This document shows, piece by piece, positions 60,054 through 64,000 of a DNA stretch of 64,000 bases (its first letter is position 1; every line of letters starts with the position of its first letter). The notes under the pieces were generated by a model. That model saw only the letters and a program-made list of their open reading frames with translations. It was not told the origin of the DNA and did no database searches. Both the position numbers and the translations under genes were made by a program. The stretch comes from Chromobacterium sinusclupearum (GTDB lineage Bacteria; Pseudomonadota; Gammaproteobacteria; Burkholderiales; Chromobacteriaceae): positions 64,710 to 128,709 of the forward strand of contig NZ_PPTF01000060.1 of the NCBI RefSeq assembly GCF_002902845.1, in the 5' to 3' direction.

Positions 60054-62939
60054 ATGGATTTGAACGCACTGCTGGCCAGTTTCGCCTCCGCTTTTGGCCA
60101 AGATCGACGGGTATTGACTTTGCAGCTGGGCACCGGGCAGATCGCTGCCGAACAGCTGCTGCCGCTGAGTCTGCAGGCCGAAGAAGGCCTGTCCCAACCT
60201 TACCGCTATACGCTGACCTGCTTGTCGCCGGATACCCATCTCGAACTGAAGTCGCTGCTGGGCCAGCCGGCTCGCATCGGCATCGAGGATGCGGCGGGCG
60301 GCGAGTCTATCCGTTGCGGCGTGGTGAGCGAGGCCAGGCTGGCCGGTGCGGATGGCGGCTTCGCCAAGTACGAGCTGACGATCGAACCGCCATTCGCGCT
60401 GCTGCGTCACCGTCGCACTTCGCGCGTGTTCCAGGACCTGACGGTGCCGGACATCATCCAGCAGATCCTGAGCGAACATCAGCAGAGCAACCCGGCCTTC
60501 GCTCGCGTGCAGACCTTGTCCATCCAGGTACAGCCGGCCCAGCCGCGCAGCTACTGCCTGCAATATCGCGAAAGCGATTACGAATTCATCGTCCGCCTGA
60601 TGCACGAGGAGGGCTACGCCTGGCGTTTCCTGCATCAAGACGACGATGGCCCGCAGGTGCAGCTGGCGGTGTTTGACGATCCGCATAGTCTGCCGGCTGC
60701 CCCCTTGAGCCGCGTGCGCTTCCACCGCGCCGACGCCACCGAAGACGAAGACGGCCTGACCGAATGGCAGGCCACCCGCCAGATCGTGCCCAGCAGCGTG
60801 GCGCTGGCCAGCTACGACTACAAGCCCGTCTCCACCCAGCACAGCGAAGACGGCAGCCGCATCGAACAAGGCCAGGCCGGCCAGTCGCTGCAGAGCAGCC
60901 TGACCCACTACGACGCGCCGGGCCTGTATTACGCCGGCGACGATGAACAGCTGGGCCGCTACGCCCAGCTGCGCCAGCAGGCGCATGACCAGCAGGCCAA
61001 GTCCTTCAGCGCCAGCGGCACCGTGCGCGGCTTGCAGCCGGGCGAATGGTTCCGCCTGGACGACCATCCGGCGCACGAAACAGACAGCCCGCAACACCGC
61101 GAATTCGTGGTCACCGGCCAACGCTTCCAGGTGCGCAACAACCTGCCGCAGGACCTGACCCAGCAGCTGAACCTGGCGGCGCCCGGTTTGCTGGCGGCCG
61201 GACTCGCCACCGGCTTGAGCACCGATGCCGTCCCCTTTGGCCGAGCCGCGCCGCGCCCCTCTCCTCTAGCGGGAGAGACGTCCGGGGAGAAGGAACGCTT
61301 CTCAGCAGAACCAGACAGCCCCTTCACCACCCGCATCCAGGCCCAGCGCCGCGGCATTCCGCTGACGCCGGCCTATGCCGGCACCGCGCTGGCCAAACCC
61401 AAATCGCGCGGCGTGCAGACCGCCACCGTGGTCGGCCCGGCCGAGCCGACAGACCAAGTGGCCGACGAGATCTACACCGACGCCCAGGGCCGCATCAAGG
61501 TGCAATTTCACTGGCAACGGCCAGAGGAGCACAAAACCTTCGGCGCCAACCTCGACGACAAATCCAGCTGCTGGCTGCGCGTGGCCATGCCCAGCGCTGG
61601 CGCCGGCTTCGGCCACCAGTTCATCCCGCGCATTGGCCAGGAAGTACTGGTCAGCTTCATCGAAGGCGACATCGACCGCCCGCTGGTGACCGGCGTGTTC
61701 TACAACGGCAGCCACCCGACGCCGGGCTTCAGCGGCGCCGGCGCGCTGCCGGCCAACAAGACCCTGTCCGGCATCAAATCCAAGGAACACCAGGGCGGCG
61801 GCTACAACGAGCTGCTGTTCGACGACACCCCCGGCGAAGTGCGCGCCAAGCTATCCAGCGAATCCGGCAAAACTCAGCTCAACCAAGGTTTCCTCACCCA
61901 CCCGCGCAGCAACGGCAAGGCCCAGCCGCGCGGCGAGGGCTTCGAGCTGCGCACCGACCTGCACGGCGCCATCCGCGCCGCCCACGGCCTGCTGCTGTCC
62001 ACCGAAGCGCAGAACGGCGCTGGCGGCAAACAACTAGCCAGAGAGCATGCGCAAAGTCAGCTGCAGTCCGCCGTCGCGCTGAGCCAGGCGCTGGCGGAAA
62101 CCGCTACCGGTCAGCTCGCCGATACCATGGAAACCGGGCCGGATGCCATTGGCGACGACAACGCCAAGAGCGGTAAGAAGGACACCGGCCATCTCCAGCA
62201 CCAGCTCGACGCGCTGGCGGCGTGGGAAGCCGGCAGCAATACCGACAAAGACGGCAAGACGGCGAAAGATCAGGCTGGCCAGCAACCGCAACTGGTTTTG
62301 TCAGGCCCTGCCGGTATCGCCAGCGTCACCGAGCAAAGCCAAACCTTGACTGCCGGTACTAACCTGAACCTCGTCGCCCAGCGCGACGCCAACCATTCCA
62401 CGGGCCGACGCTGGATTCACAACGTGGGCAAGAGCATCAGCCTGTTCGTGGCCGGCGTGAAGGATAAGATCGGCATGAAGCTGATTGCGGCCAAGGGCAA
62501 AGTACAGGTTCAGGCGCAGAGCGATACGATGGAGCTGACTGCAGATAAAGATGTGACTATTACATCGTGCAAATCAAAAATAACTATTCATGCGACAAAA
62601 GAGGTTTTGTTAACCGCTGGAGGTGCTTACATTCGACTGAGTAACGGAAACATAGAAGTTCATGCCCCTGGAAGTGTTTCTGTGAAAGGTGCAAGTCATG
62701 AAATGAGTGGCCCTCAAAGTTTGATAGTGAATCCCCCCGTCTTGCCAACCCAAGAACCAATTGATATGAAGATACGTTATTTGGACGCGGATGGTAAGAG
62801 TCCGAAAGGTGAGTTGATTAAGCTTGGTTTGGGTGATGATGAGGTTGTTAAGAAAAGCACGAATGGAAAAGGAGTGATTGAGTTGAAGGCGATTAAATTT
62901 GGGGAGATTCAAGCATTTCAGCCGAGTCGGGAGCTGTGA
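60054..62939 (+). CDS. vgrG: Type VI secretion spike protein VgrG
   Basis: A 961-residue VgrG. The N-terminal gp27-like part starts with LTLQLGTGQIAAEQLLPL and contains the SYCLQYRESDYEFIVRLMHE segment (about residues 175-195). A gp5-like OB-fold follows (TDAQGRIKVQFHW, SCWLRVAMPSAGAGFG, IPRIGQEVLVSFIEGDIDRP), then the T6SS_Vgr and DUF2345 regions with beta-helix repeats. Residues about 400-412 contain an in-frame REP-like segment. From about 62530 the DNA becomes AT-rich and encodes the last beta repeats plus a TTR-like domain (MKIRYLDADGKSPKGE, NGKGVIELKA), which probably carries an effector. The ATG at 60054 is preferred over 59973, which lies upstream of a terminator. Confidence 0.92.
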   Translation: MDLNALLASFASAFGQDRRVLTLQLGTGQIAAEQLLPLSLQAEEGLSQPYRYTLTCLSPDTHLELKSLLGQPARIGIEDAAGGESIRCGVVSEARLAGADGGFAKYELTIEPPFALLRHRRTSRVFQDLTVPDIIQQILSEHQQSNPAFARVQTLSIQVQPAQPRSYCLQYRESDYEFIVRLMHEEGYAWRFLHQDDDGPQVQLAVFDDPHSLPAAPLSRVRFHRADATEDEDGLTEWQATRQIVPSSVALASYDYKPVSTQHSEDGSRIEQGQAGQSLQSSLTHYDAPGLYYAGDDEQLGRYAQLRQQAHDQQAKSFSASGTVRGLQPGEWFRLDDHPAHETDSPQHREFVVTGQRFQVRNNLPQDLTQQLNLAAPGLLAAGLATGLSTDAVPFGRAAPRPSPLAGETSGEKERFSAEPDSPFTTRIQAQRRGIPLTPAYAGTALAKPKSRGVQTATVVGPAEPTDQVADEIYTDAQGRIKVQFHWQRPEEHKTFGANLDDKSSCWLRVAMPSAGAGFGHQFIPRIGQEVLVSFIEGDIDRPLVTGVFYNGSHPTPGFSGAGALPANKTLSGIKSKEHQGGGYNELLFDDTPGEVRAKLSSESGKTQLNQGFLTHPRSNGKAQPRGEGFELRTDLHGAIRAAHGLLLSTEAQNGAGGKQLAREHAQSQLQSAVALSQALAETATGQLADTMETGPDAIGDDNAKSGKKDTGHLQHQLDALAAWEAGSNTDKDGKTAKDQAGQQPQLVLSGPAGIASVTEQSQTLTAGTNLNLVAQRDANHSTGRRWIHNVGKSISLFVAGVKDKIGMKLIAAKGKVQVQAQSDTMELTADKDVTITSCKSKITIHATKEVLLTAGGAYIRLSNGNIEVHAPGSVSVKGASHEMSGPQSLIVNPPVLPTQEPIDMKIRYLDADGKSPKGELIKLGLGDDEVVKKSTNGKGVIELKAIKFGEIQAFQPSREL
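61255..61300 (+). repeat. REP-like palindromic segment inside vgrG
   Basis: CTCTCC / GGAGAG form a hairpin (61259-61264 and 61272-61277), followed by GTCCGGGGAGAAGG. In frame it reads SPLAGETSGEKE, close to the SPLAGEGxGEG translation produced by a widespread intergenic palindromic repeat. It falls in the linker between the gp27-like and gp5-like parts of VgrG, where an insertion would be tolerated. Confidence 0.5.
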
Positions 62940-62940
62940 C

Positions 62941-64000
62941 GTGGGGCAATTGAATACAGTATTTATTGATCTTCCGGGGCAGCCTATTTCGCATCCCGCA
63001 TTTAGTGGTCAGCTTGATATTATTCTGAGACGCCATCGTGATATAGTTATTGATATTAACTTGCCTTCCCCTTTCAAGTCTTTTGATTTGGTGGCTGAGA
63101 AAGATTGGTTTTATGATGAAAAGAAAAAAGTGCGAGTTCAAAAGGCAACTTTTTCAAATGGACAGCGCGCGCATGTATGGGTGTCACGAGATTTCAAAGG
63201 GAAATTGTTTTTGAAATCTGGAAGTATTGTATATTCTACATTTGATGTTGAGTCAATTTTTCGCTCCGAATCTTCCAGTGCGGCATATGGTGATTACAAA
63301 TACAAGCCGGCACCACTAATATTAACTGCTACAGAGAGTAATGGTAGAGTTGAAACTAGTGAGCATCAAGAAGTAATGCATGTAATTGCCGTGAATGTAA
63401 ACAGCTCAACGCCAGACTATGTGGTGAAATTTATTCAGTCTGGTGCTGCATCCCTAGGTTTAGACTCTCAGGGTGTTATTACGTTGAATTGGATTTGCAC
63501 ACAAATTGCAGCTGCTTCTGGGGTGCGGATTGATAATAATATTTGGTACCGAGAGTTGAAAGGAATTAAGATTAACCTAGTAAGGGTTATTCATAAGTCA
63601 GGTCCTAAGTATTATATAGTATTCAAGGGTACGACTGGTAGTCGTCAATACCTGACTGCGGCAAGATATGGTGCTGGGAATGCAAAAGTGCTATCAATTT
63701 TGGCAGGTGCTGGTTCATTTAAAGGAACTGCGCAGGCGGCTTGGAATGCGGCTAACCCAGCCATAATTGAGCGCCAAGGTGGCAAGGTGATGCCAAGGGT
63801 GACTGGTGCAGGCATTGCAGTACTTTTCTCTATTGCAATAAGCACGGCAGAATGGTATGCGGATTATACCCATCCAGTTCCTGGGCAGCCTCGTAAGGAT
63901 CTATTTGATTTGGCTGGCTCTGTTGGGATTGGATTGGCTAAAACACTAATTGCAGGGGCGGTAGGTAGCGCTATATCATCTTTAATTGCAACAAGTATGT
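62941..64000 (+). CDS. Putative type VI effector, 3' end beyond window
   Basis: An open frame of 353 codons runs from a GTG at 62941 to the window edge without a stop. It starts 1 base after the vgrG stop; GGGAG lies 8 bases before the GTG. The protein opens VGQLNTVFIDLPGQPISHP (Met in the mature start) and has a beta-rich N-terminal half (FSNGQRAHVWVSRDFKGKL, KYKPAPLILTATESNGRVE). Towards the end come two hydrophobic, glycine-rich segments, GAGIAVLFSIAISTAEW and SVGIGLAKTLIAGAVGSAI, that could insert in membranes. The DNA is AT-rich relative to the rest of the window. No known enzymatic motif is recognised. Position after VgrG and composition suggest a cargo effector, possibly membrane-acting. 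An immunity gene would be expected just beyond the window. Confidence 0.7.
   Translation, partial: MGQLNTVFIDLPGQPISHPAFSGQLDIILRRHRDIVIDINLPSPFKSFDLVAEKDWFYDEKKKVRVQKATFSNGQRAHVWVSRDFKGKLFLKSGSIVYSTFDVESIFRSESSSAAYGDYKYKPAPLILTATESNGRVETSEHQEVMHVIAVNVNSSTPDYVVKFIQSGAASLGLDSQGVITLNWICTQIAAASGVRIDNNIWYRELKGIKINLVRVIHKSGPKYYIVFKGTTGSRQYLTAARYGAGNAKVLSILAGAGSFKGTAQAAWNAANPAIIERQGGKVMPRVTGAGIAVLFSIAISTAEWYADYTHPVPGQPRKDLFDLAGSVGIGLAKTLIAGAVGSAISSLIATSM

Noticed and set aside
63645..63845. Minus-strand open frame of 66 codons within the effector region
   Set aside because: It is antisense to the long open frame that starts at 62941 and lacks a ribosome binding site, so it is a shadow and not an immunity gene.
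1..64000. CRISPR arrays, rRNA, tRNA genes and insertion sequences
   Set aside because: No regularly spaced repeats, no cloverleaf sequences apart from the tmRNA, and no transposase-like protein were found by reading. A tool-based search could still reveal a missed tRNA.

Overview
The window looks like chromosomal DNA from a betaproteobacterium of the order Neisseriales, most likely Chromobacterium or a close relative. This is inferred from the high GC content, the tmRNA tag peptide ANDETYALAA (the form known from Neisseria), and a secretome of kexin-like protease, lipase with foldase, collagenase, PlpD-type patatin and a type VI VgrG. No sequence search was possible, so the genus is an inference.

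Layout. Positions 1-14.3 kb hold housekeeping and secreted-enzyme genes: the 3' part of a flavoprotein, a YkgJ cysteine-cluster protein, a chemoreceptor, a kexin-type S8 protease translationally coupled to a small exported partner (resembling the Aeromonas ASP/ORF2 pair), a PilZ-like protein divergent from a PlpD-like patatin autotransporter, a lipase/foldase operon, trpC, and an SDR/LysR divergent pair. Positions 14.3-38.8 kb form one island for formate-dependent hydrogen metabolism. It contains a sigma-54 activator (FhlA/HyfR-like), the endopeptidase hycI, a full hydrogenase-4 operon in E. coli order (hyfABCDEFGHIJ, minus strand), an unrelated orphan gene, the maturation operon hypABFCDE (minus strand), and a divergent operon hydN-fdhF-moaA plus a HupE nickel permease. 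The formate dehydrogenase has Cys at the position where E. coli FdhF has selenocysteine. Two sigma-54 -24/-12 promoters (before hyfA and hydN) each have the same 16-bp inverted repeat, TCGTCA-N4-TGACGA, about 100 bp upstream. This is a strong candidate for the activator's binding site.

Positions 38.9-49.2 kb contain a Cache chemoreceptor, a YdjM-like membrane hydrolase, a cecR-ybhGFSR-like efflux operon with a 30-bp palindrome touching the regulator's start codon, and an AcrR-type regulator divergent from a MATE exporter. Positions 49.2-58.9 kb contain a periplasmic binding protein, an HslV-like Ntn hydrolase coupled to Hsp33, an acyltransferase, an M9-type collagenase lipoprotein, a soluble patatin, a GAF-domain protein and ribA. 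The single-piece tmRNA gene ssrA follows at 58958-59322.

The last 4 kb are accessory: a small unknown gene, then a VgrG spike protein that carries an in-frame REP-like palindromic segment and switches abruptly to AT-rich sequence near its C-terminus. One base after its stop begins a long open frame (62941 to the window edge) encoding an unrecognised protein with glycine-rich hydrophobic segments. It is the best candidate for an undescribed system here: a probable type VI effector delivered by this VgrG, truncated by the end of the window.
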